Shown here piece after piece: positions 1 to 7,171 of a DNA stretch of 64,000 nt. Source of the stretch: Alterisphingorhabdus sp038748365 (GTDB taxonomy: Bacteria; Pseudomonadota; Alphaproteobacteria; Sphingomonadales; Sphingomonadaceae); contig JBCDIZ010000008.1 of the NCBI GenBank assembly GCA_038748365.1, positions 77,875 to 141,874 of the forward strand. The letters are read 5' to 3'. The notes beneath the pieces were generated by a model that did not search any database, was not told the DNA's origin, and saw nothing but the letters and a program-made list of their open reading frames with translations. Made by a program: the position numbers and the translations under genes. Within the stretch, counting starts at the first letter, position 1, and the number at the start of each line of letters is the position of its first letter.

Positions 1-120
1 CCGCACCGCATGAATTGGCACGATGCAACCGCATTACAAATGCCGCACCAGACGCATGGCCTGAGCACAGCAGTGAATGTCCGTGTGGGGGAAGACTTTG
101 CCTGTAATGCGGAACATTGA
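1..120 (+). CDS. Possible 3' end of a gene cut by the window edge
   Basis: Frame 1 is open from the first base to a TGA at 118-120 and would give about 39 C-terminal residues ending in ACNAEH. I do not recognise the fragment. A second frame is also open for about 100 bases, so this is only a weak suggestion that a plus-strand gene enters from the left. The following 218 bases up to the MarR gene contain no convincing gene. Confidence 0.25.
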   Translation, partial: PHRMNWHDATALQMPHQTHGLSTAVNVRVGEDFACNAEH

Positions 121-303
121 CCGCAAACAAGGCACGGTGAGGAACACCAGGGTTCATCACTGAAAATGCTATCCCCGTCTAGGCTGGAAATTAAGAGAGG
201 CCAATTCCCCTCACCAACTGTCTCGGACGGTGACCGGTTACTCGCGCAACCGTTCGGGAAGCGCACATACAAGGATGCGACGGAGAGTCAAGGATGAAGA
301 CTA

Positions 304-338
304 TTGACATAGGATCATATATGTAACTACTTACCTAT
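304..338 (+). promoter_or_regulatory. Probable promoter and MarR operator
   Basis: A perfect TTGACA (304-309) is followed 18 bases later by TACTTA (328-333), which would start transcription on or next to the ATG at 339. An imperfect AT-rich inverted repeat (ATATGTAA ... TTAC(C)TATAT, about 319-338) covers the same bases. MarR proteins usually bind such about 20-bp palindromes in their own promoter. There is no Shine-Dalgarno sequence before the ATG, so the message may be leaderless. This is inference from sequence only. Confidence 0.45.
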
Positions 339-839
339 ATGACTGATGATTATCTTCGCGAATCCGGCATTCGGACACTTGGCACACGCTTGCGCCGTAC
401 CTTCGAACGGCTCAACGGCAATGTGACCGACCTCTATCGACGCGAGGCTGCATTTGAACAGCGCTGGTTCTCTCTGGGTATGCTGCTGGCCGAAAAAGGG
501 GCGATCAATAGCGCCGATGCTGCGGCGATGTTGGGCCAAAGCCATGTCGCCATGGTGCAGGTTGTTCGCGCTATGGAGAAATCCGATCTGCTGCAGCGAA
601 CGCCGCATCCTGATGACAGGCGTAGCAAGCTACTGGCATTGACCCCCACAGGCCGTGAACGGCTCCAACAGGTTTCGCAGATATCCGACAAGGTCCAGCG
701 CGCAGCGGAAAAGCTGCTTGCAGAGGCTGCGCCCGATTTCATGGAAATGCTGGATGCACTTGATGACGCGCTCGACCGACAGGATTTTGCAGCACGCATA
801 GAAGCGGAATTTTCCAATCAGAAGGAGGCAGAAAAATGA
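339..839 (+). CDS. MarR family transcriptional regulator
   Basis: The protein is 166 residues, the normal size for MarR. It shows the winged-helix core: a recognition-helix region around residues 55-80 (ADAAAMLGQSHVAMVQVVRAM), then a wing with PDDRRSKLLALTPTGRE, a hallmark of the family. MarR dimers repress nearby genes and are released by small ligands. The gene overlaps the downstream S41 peptidase by 4 bases (ATGA), so the two are probably co-transcribed. A palindrome immediately before the start suggests autoregulation. The ligand cannot be deduced. Confidence 0.85.
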   Translation: MTDDYLRESGIRTLGTRLRRTFERLNGNVTDLYRREAAFEQRWFSLGMLLAEKGAINSADAAAMLGQSHVAMVQVVRAMEKSDLLQRTPHPDDRRSKLLALTPTGRERLQQVSQISDKVQRAAEKLLAEAAPDFMEMLDALDDALDRQDFAARIEAEFSNQKEAEK

Positions 840-1783
840 TGACAATGCTATTGGCCAGTCTCGCACTGGCCGCTGATTGCCAAGAAGAGCGGGCCGCTGC
901 TCTGGCCATTGGAGATGCTGTTTCAGAACGCTATGTCATCGCCGAACAGGCTGAGCGCGATGGCGCAGAATTACATAGAAGGGCGCTAATGGGCGAGTTT
1001 GATCGCCATTGCAGCGACAAAAAGAAATTCGCCCGTTTCATGACATCCGAACTGCGTAAGCTGACTGGCGACAAGCATTATTATGTCGAATATGCTCCTG
1101 CTTCGGAACAGCAGGGAGACAATGACTGGGTCGAACGCTGGCGCAATGGCGCTCCTGCACAATCCTTTGGTGTCAGAAAGGTTGAGCGGCTTGATGGCAA
1201 TATCGCCTATATCGATATGCCGGGTTTTTATGAATATGCTCCGGCAGAGGATGCCCTGACCGCCGCATTCACTCTCGTATCGACCAGCGATGCCCTGATC
1301 CTTGACCTGCGCTATAATGATGGCGGTTCATCAGAAACAGCTTGGCCTGTCACCTGGACCTTCCTGACTGCCGGTTCCCCCATTGCCAGACGCATGGATG
1401 CACGCATTGGCACTCCAGAGAGTATACAGGAACCAGATTTCAACTGGCCACGATATGGCTCTGACCGGCCATTGGTGATCCTGATCAGCGATTTCAGCCT
1501 GTCCGCAGCCGAAGCGGTCGCGCATTATTTGCAAGCCGAAGGACGCGCGGTAATTATCGGTGAAAATAGTGGAGGCGCAGCGCATATGCTGGGCGATGCG
1601 GTTGCCATTGGCAATGGCTGGAAAATTGGCATACCGGAAAGTCGGCCAATCAATCTTAAAACTACCGATAATTGGGAGAATACTGGCGTAACTCCGGATA
1701 TCCTTATTCCTGCCGATCAGGCACTTGAGAAAGCTCTGGACTATCTCAAAACAGAACTTGCGGAACGCGAGGATCAAAAATGA
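836..1783 (+). CDS. S41 family peptidase (C-terminal processing protease-like)
   Basis: The 315-residue protein has the S41 (tail-specific protease/IRBP-like) catalytic region. The segment IAYIDMPGFYEY starts the core, LILDLRYNDGGSS is the family's DLRxNxGG element, SDFSLSAAEAVAHYLQ holds the expected nucleophile serine just before AAE, ENSGGAAH matches the ETTGGxAH element, and TGVTPDI matches GVxPDI near the end. The N-terminus (MLLASLALAADC) resembles a short export signal, but it lacks a positively charged n-region, so export is uncertain. There is no obvious PDZ domain. It is coupled translationally to the MarR gene, so its substrate may be linked to the regulator's signal. Confidence 0.8.
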   Translation: MMTMLLASLALAADCQEERAAALAIGDAVSERYVIAEQAERDGAELHRRALMGEFDRHCSDKKKFARFMTSELRKLTGDKHYYVEYAPASEQQGDNDWVERWRNGAPAQSFGVRKVERLDGNIAYIDMPGFYEYAPAEDALTAAFTLVSTSDALILDLRYNDGGSSETAWPVTWTFLTAGSPIARRMDARIGTPESIQEPDFNWPRYGSDRPLVILISDFSLSAAEAVAHYLQAEGRAVIIGENSGGAAHMLGDAVAIGNGWKIGIPESRPINLKTTDNWENTGVTPDILIPADQALEKALDYLKTELAEREDQK

Positions 1784-1868
1784 TCGCCAGACCTGCGTTA
1801 CAGCGCCCTTGACAGGAATATGTCCGAATTGACCAGCGTATTGAATCTAGCGCTGCAAAGGTTGGCCG

Positions 1869-3491
1869 CTACGCCATTTCACCCTGATGGACATAGTCCC
1901 AGATCTTCGAGATCACCACCGAGCCCTCGCCCACGGCTGAGGCGACGCGTTTCACTGATCCGGCGCGGACATCGCCGACGGCGAATATGCCGGGATGTGA
2001 TGTTGCGAAGGGTGAATCTGCGCCCACGGCTTCGCCGCTGAGCATAAAGCCCTTGTCATCCTTCTCGACCAGATCGCCGAGCCAGTCGGTATTGGGCGCA
2101 GCGCCGACCATGATGAACAGCGATGGCGTGTCCATGCGGTGTATCGTATCGTCGGTTTTGACCTCGATATGGTCGAGACGATCCTCACCGTGCAGCGCAG
2201 TGACCTGCGTATTATAGTGAATGGTAATACCCGGTTCCGCTTCCAGACGGCTGGAAAGATAGTTGGACATGGAAGCCGCGAGCGAATCCCGGCGTACCAG
2301 CAGATGCACATGTTTGGCATAGCGGCTGAGGAACATCGCCGCCTGTCCGGCGGAATTGCCGCCGCCGATAATCGCCACTTCGGTATTGGCGCAGAAACGC
2401 GCTTCCATATCGGTCGCGGCATAATAAACGCCTGCGCCTTCAAAATCCTCCAGCCGGTCGAGCGGCAGGCGGCGATATTGCACCCCGGTGGCCACCAGCA
2501 CCGCGCGGGCGCATACATTGGTATCACCATCCAGGGTTATACGGAAAGCTCCATCCTCCCGCTTGGCTATCGCGGTAACCCGGCGGGGTACCGCAAAACG
2601 TGTGCCGAATTTCAATGCCTGGACATGGCCGCGCCACACCAGATCGGCACCCGATATGCCGGTGGGAAAGCCCATATAGTTCTCGATCCGGCTCGACGTT
2701 CCCGCCTGCCCGCCAATTGCGGCGTCATCGACCACAAGCGCGCTTAGCCCTTCGGCCCCGGCATAAACCGCTGCTGCCACTCCGGCCGGGCCGCCACCGA
2801 CAATCAACACATCAAAGATATCGGCATCACCAATATCTTCATCCATGCCAAGAAGCTTGGCGATTTTCAGCGGCGTGGGATCGTCAATCACCCGGTCCTT
2901 GCCGAAAATCACCGCAGGCTTGTCATGCGCGATAGAGCAGGCTTTGGCCTCGGCTTCAGCTTCCTGTGTCTGCAATGGCATCGCCTTGAACGGGATTTTA
3001 TTGCGGCTGGCAAAGATCGCAATACGCGCAATATCGGGATCAGCTTCCGGGCCGATCAGGGTCAGCGAGCTGTCATCATCTTCCAACTGACGACGACGGC
3101 GTGCAGCGAATACCGAGATAATGATATCGGACATTTCCGGCGTCCGGGCCATAAGCTCCAGCACGGCCTGACGTGGCGCTTCCAATGTCCGCGTCGGCTT
3201 GGCCGTGCGCATTGGCATGGTCGCCGTGCCGCCGCTCAAAAAGCCAATCTCGCCCATAAACTGGGTTGGCCCTAATGTGGATTCCAGAAGGCGCTCGCCG
3301 GTGAACACATTGACCACCTCAATCTCGCCTTCGAGCACATAGACAAAGCGATCATAGGGATGGCCATTATAAATGACATATTCCCCGGCGGGATATTCGC
3401 GCTCTACTGCAATGGCGCGCAAGGCAGCCACATGGCTTTCATGGAGCGGGGTTCGGCGCATCTGGCGCAGATCATCAGCAAGCGAATCCAT
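1869..3491 (-). CDS. Cyclic-nucleotide-binding domain/thioredoxin-reductase-like FAD oxidoreductase
   Basis: Three parts are visible in 540 residues. An N-terminal cNMP-binding fold runs from about 15 to 135 (GEYVIYNG, MGEIGFLSGGTA). A central thioredoxin-like linker covers about 150-215. A two-dinucleotide-domain flavoprotein follows from about 225 to 535 (VLIVGGGPAGVAAAVYA for FAD, GGQAGTSSRIENYMGF, VAIIGGGNSAGQAAMFLS for NAD(P)H, GIFAVGDVRAGS). The usual redox CxxC of thioredoxin reductase is absent: the matching place reads YYAATDME. This fits the known alphaproteobacterial family often labelled 'thioredoxin reductase' whose substrate is unclear. The start was chosen at 3491 because AGAAGGA lies 9 bases upstream; an earlier ATG at 3530 has no such signal. 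Confidence 0.85.
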   Translation of the reverse strand: MDSLADDLRQMRRTPLHESHVAALRAIAVEREYPAGEYVIYNGHPYDRFVYVLEGEIEVVNVFTGERLLESTLGPTQFMGEIGFLSGGTATMPMRTAKPTRTLEAPRQAVLELMARTPEMSDIIISVFAARRRRQLEDDDSSLTLIGPEADPDIARIAIFASRNKIPFKAMPLQTQEAEAEAKACSIAHDKPAVIFGKDRVIDDPTPLKIAKLLGMDEDIGDADIFDVLIVGGGPAGVAAAVYAGAEGLSALVVDDAAIGGQAGTSSRIENYMGFPTGISGADLVWRGHVQALKFGTRFAVPRRVTAIAKREDGAFRITLDGDTNVCARAVLVATGVQYRRLPLDRLEDFEGAGVYYAATDMEARFCANTEVAIIGGGNSAGQAAMFLSRYAKHVHLLVRRDSLAASMSNYLSSRLEAEPGITIHYNTQVTALHGEDRLDHIEVKTDDTIHRMDTPSLFIMVGAAPNTDWLGDLVEKDDKGFMLSGEAVGADSPFATSHPGIFAVGDVRAGSVKRVASAVGEGSVVISKIWDYVHQGEMA

Positions 3492-3578
3492 CGAGTGCGG
3501 TCCTTCTATGTAACGGAATATTTCCGGCAATATGGTGCGCTATCGGTGATGGTGCAACAACACAGAAAAAGCCAAAAA

Positions 3579-3746
3579 TTCCCCTACCGTTTACGGGAGG
3601 GTTTAGGGGTGGGCCTTCCCACTTGGCATGCCGCTTTTTTCGGACCCACCCAGTGATCGGGCCGAAATGCCTCCAAGGCATTTCTGGTTCTTGCCGGGGG
3701 CAAGAACCACCCGCTCACTCCCCTCCCGCAAGCGGGAGGGGAGAAA
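3579..3746. repeat. Palindromic REP-like repeat, copy A
   Basis: Left arm CCCCTACCGTTTACGGGAGG, later TTAGGGGTGGG, and right arm CTCCCCTCCCGCAAGCGGGAGGGGAG can fold into a long hairpin. The same arms occur in the metH upstream gap (38393-38496). An unrelated hairpin-rich stretch (GCCTCCAAGGCATT, CTTGCCGGGGGCAAG) lies between the arms here. The 323-base gap between the flavoprotein and rplA is occupied mostly by this repeat and the rplA terminator; no gene is seen. Confidence 0.7.
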
Positions 3747-3751
3747 TAAGA

Positions 3752-3785
3752 AGAAGCCGGAGAAGGTATCCCCTCCCCGGCTTCT
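3752..3785 (-). terminator. Terminator of the rplK-rplA operon
   Basis: Read on the minus strand, AGAAGCCGG and CCGGCTTCT form a 9-bp stem just after the rplA stop codon, followed by TCTTATTTC. Position and stem fit a Rho-independent terminator, although the T-run is broken. Confidence 0.6.
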
Positions 3786-3814
3786 CTATTCTCATTGCGA
3801 AAGTCGCGAGTAGC

Positions 3815-4513
3815 TTACGCGCCCTCAATCTCGCCGAGATCAATTTTCAGGCCCGGGCCCATGGTTGAGCTGATGGCGACCTTGCGGACATATTTGCCCT
3901 TGGCACCTGATGGCTTGGCCTTGACGACAGCGCCTACCAGCGTGTCGAAATTGGCGCGCAGCGCATCTTCGGTGAAGCTCGCCTTGCCGATACCGCTATG
4001 GATGATACCGGCTTTTTCAGCGCGATATTCCACCTGGCCGCCCTTGGCGTCCTTGATGGCCTGTTCGACATTCGGCGTCACGGTGCCGAGCTTCGGGTTA
4101 GGCATCAGGCCTTTAGGGCCGAGAACCTTACCCAGACGACCGACAACGCCCATCATGTCCGGGGTTGCGATCACGCGATCATAGTCGAGATTGCCAGCCT
4201 GCATGTCTTCCATCAGGTCTTCAGCGCCAACCTTGTCAGCACCAGCCGCAGTAGCCTTGTCGGCATTGTCGCCGCGCGCGAACACGGCAACCTTGACGTC
4301 CTTGCCGGTACCCGAAGGCAGCGACACAACGCCACGGACATTCTGGTCAGCATGACGCGGGTCAACACCGAGGTTCATCGCGATTTCGATGGTCTCGTCA
4401 AATTTCGAGGTCGCCAATTCCTTCACGGTCTTGATCGCCTCTTCAATGCTGTACAGCTTGTCTGCGTCCAGCTTTTCGGCCAGCATTTTTTGCTTCTTGG
4501 TGAGTTTTGTCAT
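3815..4513 (-). CDS. rplA: 50S ribosomal protein L1
   Basis: The 232-residue protein is the normal length for L1. It carries family signatures such as LGVDPRHADQNVRG, LPSGTGKDVKVAVFA, RVIATPDMMGVVGRLGKVLGPKGLMPNPK and the C-terminal AKPSGAKGKYVRKVAISSTMGPG. L1 binds 23S rRNA at the L1 stalk, helps release tRNA from the E site, and in many bacteria represses its own L11-L1 mRNA. The start at 4513 (MTKLTKKQK) follows a GGAGGG signal. The stop of rplK is 4 bases upstream, so the two are one operon. The usual secE-nusG and rplJ-rplL neighbours are not here. Confidence 0.98.
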   Translation of the reverse strand: MTKLTKKQKMLAEKLDADKLYSIEEAIKTVKELATSKFDETIEIAMNLGVDPRHADQNVRGVVSLPSGTGKDVKVAVFARGDNADKATAAGADKVGAEDLMEDMQAGNLDYDRVIATPDMMGVVGRLGKVLGPKGLMPNPKLGTVTPNVEQAIKDAKGGQVEYRAEKAGIIHSGIGKASFTEDALRANFDTLVGAVVKAKPSGAKGKYVRKVAISSTMGPGLKIDLGEIEGA

Positions 4514-4517
4514 CAGA

Positions 4518-4949
4518 TCAGCCCTCCACCACTTCAAGGCCCATGGCGCGCGCCGAGCCTTCTATAATGCGGGTTGCCGCCTCAATGTCATTGGCGTTCA
4601 AGTCTTGCATCTTGGCTTCGGCAATCTGCGACAGTTGCGAGCGCTTGATGGTGCCTGCAACTTCCTTGCCCGGCGCCTTGGAACCCGATTTCAGCTTGAT
4701 CGCTTTCTTGATCAGATAGCTGGCCGGTGGCGTCTTGGTTTCAAAGGTAAAGCTGCGATCGGCATAAACAGTGATCTTGGTTGGAATGGGCGCACCCTTT
4801 TCCATCTCCTGAGTCGCCGCGTTGAACGCCTTACAGAATTCCATGATGTTGACACCGCGCTGACCCAGAGCCGGGCCGATGGGCGGTGAAGGGTTTGCAG
4901 TGCCAGCGGGCACCTGCAGGCTGATATAGCCGTCAATTTTCTTGGCCAT
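4518..4949 (-). CDS. rplK: 50S ribosomal protein L11
   Basis: 143 residues, typical for L11. The N-terminal domain reads GYISLQVPAGTANPSPPIGPALGQRGVNIMEFC, where the proline-rich segment contacts translation factors and thiostrepton in known L11s. The C-terminal RNA-binding domain has KSGSKAPGKEVAGTIKRSQLSQIAEAKMQDLNA and ends SARAMGLEVVEG. The start at 4949 was chosen over an upstream ATG because AAAGGAGG precedes it and it gives the canonical MAKKI beginning. It is first in the rplK-rplA pair. Confidence 0.98.
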   Translation of the reverse strand: MAKKIDGYISLQVPAGTANPSPPIGPALGQRGVNIMEFCKAFNAATQEMEKGAPIPTKITVYADRSFTFETKTPPASYLIKKAIKLKSGSKAPGKEVAGTIKRSQLSQIAEAKMQDLNANDIEAATRIIEGSARAMGLEVVEG

Positions 4950-4975
4950 GAAAAGGCCTCCTTTTCTTTCTGTCT

Positions 4976-4999
4976 GGGCCATAGCCTCGGCGACGGCCC
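4976..4999 (-). promoter_or_regulatory. Hairpin in the rplK leader, possible L1 autoregulatory site
   Basis: On the minus strand, GGGCC and GGCCC pair around a 14-base loop about 26 bases upstream of the rplK start, with TTTGAT directly before the stem. In several bacteria L1 binds a structured site in this leader that mimics its 23S target. Only the position and the stem are seen; binding is inference. Confidence 0.25.
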
Positions 5000-5173
5000 A
5001 TCAAATTAAGCGGTACAGACGGTGGGGTCGCCCTCACCTCCCGCGCGGATTTCTCGTGACAATACCATATGAGCAATGTCTGAGAAGAATGCGCACATAG
5101 CGCGCAATTCAGGATTTGCAAGCGTTTCGATGATTATTGTATTGCCGTAATAATACAGGTACGCCTATAGCCA

Positions 5174-5650
5174 ATGGCTGAAAAAGCTAGTCAAGAGACA
5201 GGCGACACAATGGCACTATCTCCCGAACAACTGTTCAGCATGGCCGGCACCGCCGCGATGATTGGCTGGCTTATCCTGATCTTTCTGCCTCGGCGCTGGC
5301 CCGCCCTGCTCTTTGTCCCGCGCTATCTCATCCCTTTTGGCCTGTCGCTGCTTTATGCCGGGCTGGCGCTGGCGTATATCTTTACCGTGGAGGGCGGCGG
5401 CTTTGGTTCGCTGGACGAAGTCGCAAAGCTGTTCAGCAAGAAAGAGGTGCTGCTCGCCGGATGGGTGCATTATCTCGCTTTCGACCTGTTTATCGGCGGC
5501 TGGATCGCTGTCGAGGCAGATAAGCTCGGGCTGGCAAGACTGATACAAGCGCCGATACTGGTCGCCACCTTCATGTTGGGGCCGCTAGGGCTGGCGCTAT
5601 TCCTCACCATGCGCGCAGGCTATTTCGCCAAAGAGAGAACGGCGGCATGA
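5174..5650 (+). CDS. ABA4-like (DUF4281) membrane protein
   Basis: A 158-residue integral membrane protein with four hydrophobic segments (about 25-45, 50-70, 95-115, 125-148). The segment GWVHYLAFDLFIGGW followed by MLGPLGLALF is the diagnostic core of the ABA4-like family, named after a plant protein needed for neoxanthin formation; the bacterial members have no settled function. The first ATG at 5174 lacks a ribosome-binding site, and a start at 5210 (MALSPEQLF) is equally possible. It overlaps the next gene by 4 bases. Confidence 0.75.
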   Translation: MAEKASQETGDTMALSPEQLFSMAGTAAMIGWLILIFLPRRWPALLFVPRYLIPFGLSLLYAGLALAYIFTVEGGGFGSLDEVAKLFSKKEVLLAGWVHYLAFDLFIGGWIAVEADKLGLARLIQAPILVATFMLGPLGLALFLTMRAGYFAKERTAA

Positions 5651-6480
5651 ACCGTAACACCACCGCCGCGCCACCCATTCGCATGCCGCTTATATCCGCG
5701 TTAGATGATGACCATCTGACCCGGCTGTTTATGGCGCTGGCGCTATTCCAGCTGGCCTGCTTCATCGTGTTCATTCCGGCATGGCTTCTCGATACGCGCA
5801 TACTTGACAGCGCCGCGATCTGGACCAAACCACAGAAATTCCACATTTCGCTGGCGCTCCACTTCGCAACACTGGCGGTGCTGGCGCAGCTCTTGCCGCG
5901 CAATATCCGCACCGGACCGGCGATGATGGTTTTCGGCTATCTCGCTGCCATCTCCGTGTTCATTGAATCGCTCTATATCGACTTCAAGGCGAGCCAGGGG
6001 CGGCGTTCGCATTTCAACACTGACACTGTGCCCGAAGAGATTGCCTATGGGATCATGGGCGTCGGCGCTGTGCTGCTGGTTTTTGTCGCCATGGTGCTGG
6101 CGGTGCAAATCTGGCGCAAGGGTGATCGTTCTCAACGCGGCTTATGGCTGGGCTCGGTCATCGGCTTGTCGACCGGCTTTGTGCTGACGCTGATCGTCGC
6201 CAGCTACATGTCGAGCACCAGCCGCTATGTCGGCGCACCGCTTTTCGGCGGTGGCGAAGTATTGCCCTTTTTTGGCTGGTCACGCGAATATGGCGATTTA
6301 CGGCCTGCCCATTTTGTCGCCTTGCATCTGATGCAGACATTGCCATTGGCAGGCTATTGTGCCGACCGTTTCAAATGGCCTGCTGCGCCATTGGTGCTGG
6401 GCCTAGCGGCACTACAAATTGCTTTGGCACTGGCGCTATTCATTCAGGCACGCGCTGGACAGCCCATGCTGCCAGTGTAG
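5647..6480 (+). CDS. Polytopic membrane protein of unknown function
   Basis: 277 residues with about seven predicted membrane spans (roughly 28-48, 65-88, 95-115, 135-155, 165-188, 222-240, 245-265). Polar motifs between spans include WTKPQKFHISLALHF, SQGRRSHFNTDTVPEE and DLRPAHFVALHLMQ; their histidines could bind a metal or heme, but that is speculation. It starts inside the stop of the ABA4-like gene (ATGA), so the pair is translationally coupled and probably works together. I do not recognise the family. Confidence 0.7.
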   Translation: MNRNTTAAPPIRMPLISALDDDHLTRLFMALALFQLACFIVFIPAWLLDTRILDSAAIWTKPQKFHISLALHFATLAVLAQLLPRNIRTGPAMMVFGYLAAISVFIESLYIDFKASQGRRSHFNTDTVPEEIAYGIMGVGAVLLVFVAMVLAVQIWRKGDRSQRGLWLGSVIGLSTGFVLTLIVASYMSSTSRYVGAPLFGGGEVLPFFGWSREYGDLRPAHFVALHLMQTLPLAGYCADRFKWPAAPLVLGLAALQIALALALFIQARAGQPMLPV

Positions 6481-6519
6481 GAATGTTGGCTCCCTCCATT
6501 ACTCACTTGCAGGAACATC

Positions 6520-7011
6520 ATGGCAGCGACCAATCAGGCCGAGCTTAAGGCGATCATCGAGAAAGAATATGCCAAGCTGACAAAACTGCTCGACACAGTC
6601 GATCCCGATTTTGCAATGGAAAAGGACAAAGACGATACGTCAATCAAAGATGTCATCGGCCATCGCGCCCATTGGATTGATCTTTTCCTAGGCTGGTACA
6701 CTGATGGCATGGCGGGCAAGGAGGTCCACTTCCCCGCCAAGGGCTATAAGTGGAACCAGCTCAAACCCTATAATGCAATGATCCGCGAGCAGCAGAAAGA
6801 TATGGGCTGGGAGCAGGCCAAAGCAATGCTGGCGGATCGCCACGAAAGGCTCATGGATTTTATCAACCATGGCGATGATGAAACGCTTTACGGCGGGCCG
6901 ATGAAAGGCGCTAATAATGCCTGGACACCTGGCCGCTGGGCCGAGGCCTCGGGGCCCAGCCATTACCGCTCAGCAGCGAAATATATTCGGGCGCGGTTGC
7001 GAGAGCATTAA
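6520..7011 (+). CDS. ClbS/DfsB family four-helix-bundle protein (DUF1706)
   Basis: 163 residues matching the DUF1706/ClbS family through KDVIGHRAHWIDLFLGWYTDG, the KGYKWNQLKPYNAMIREQQ block and the closing WAEASGPSHYRSAAKYIRARLR. ClbS is a DinB-related four-helix protein that protects colibactin producers by acting on the genotoxin; most family members, including this one, sit far from any such cluster and their role is unknown. The gene has its own short leader after the membrane-protein pair. Confidence 0.8.
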   Translation: MAATNQAELKAIIEKEYAKLTKLLDTVDPDFAMEKDKDDTSIKDVIGHRAHWIDLFLGWYTDGMAGKEVHFPAKGYKWNQLKPYNAMIREQQKDMGWEQAKAMLADRHERLMDFINHGDDETLYGGPMKGANNAWTPGRWAEASGPSHYRSAAKYIRARLREH

Positions 7012-7094
7012 GTGGCGAACTCTCATTTGCCGTCCCGAAAGCCTAGTTTCTGGAAGCCCACTTCTTGAGATAGCGGTCGCTATCTACGTTATCA

Positions 7095-7127
7095 GCCTTA
7101 GAGACTATCGGACATAATCTCTAAGGC
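7095..7127. terminator. Hairpin between convergent genes
   Basis: GCCTTAGAGA and TCTCTAAGGC form a perfect 10-bp stem with a 13-base loop between the ends of the ClbS-like gene and the HtrA gene. It could serve both directions. No T-run follows, so termination is only suggested. Confidence 0.4.
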
Positions 7128-7171
7128 ATGTACATACACTCTAGGTTTGGGTTTAAGATAGTTATTGGACC

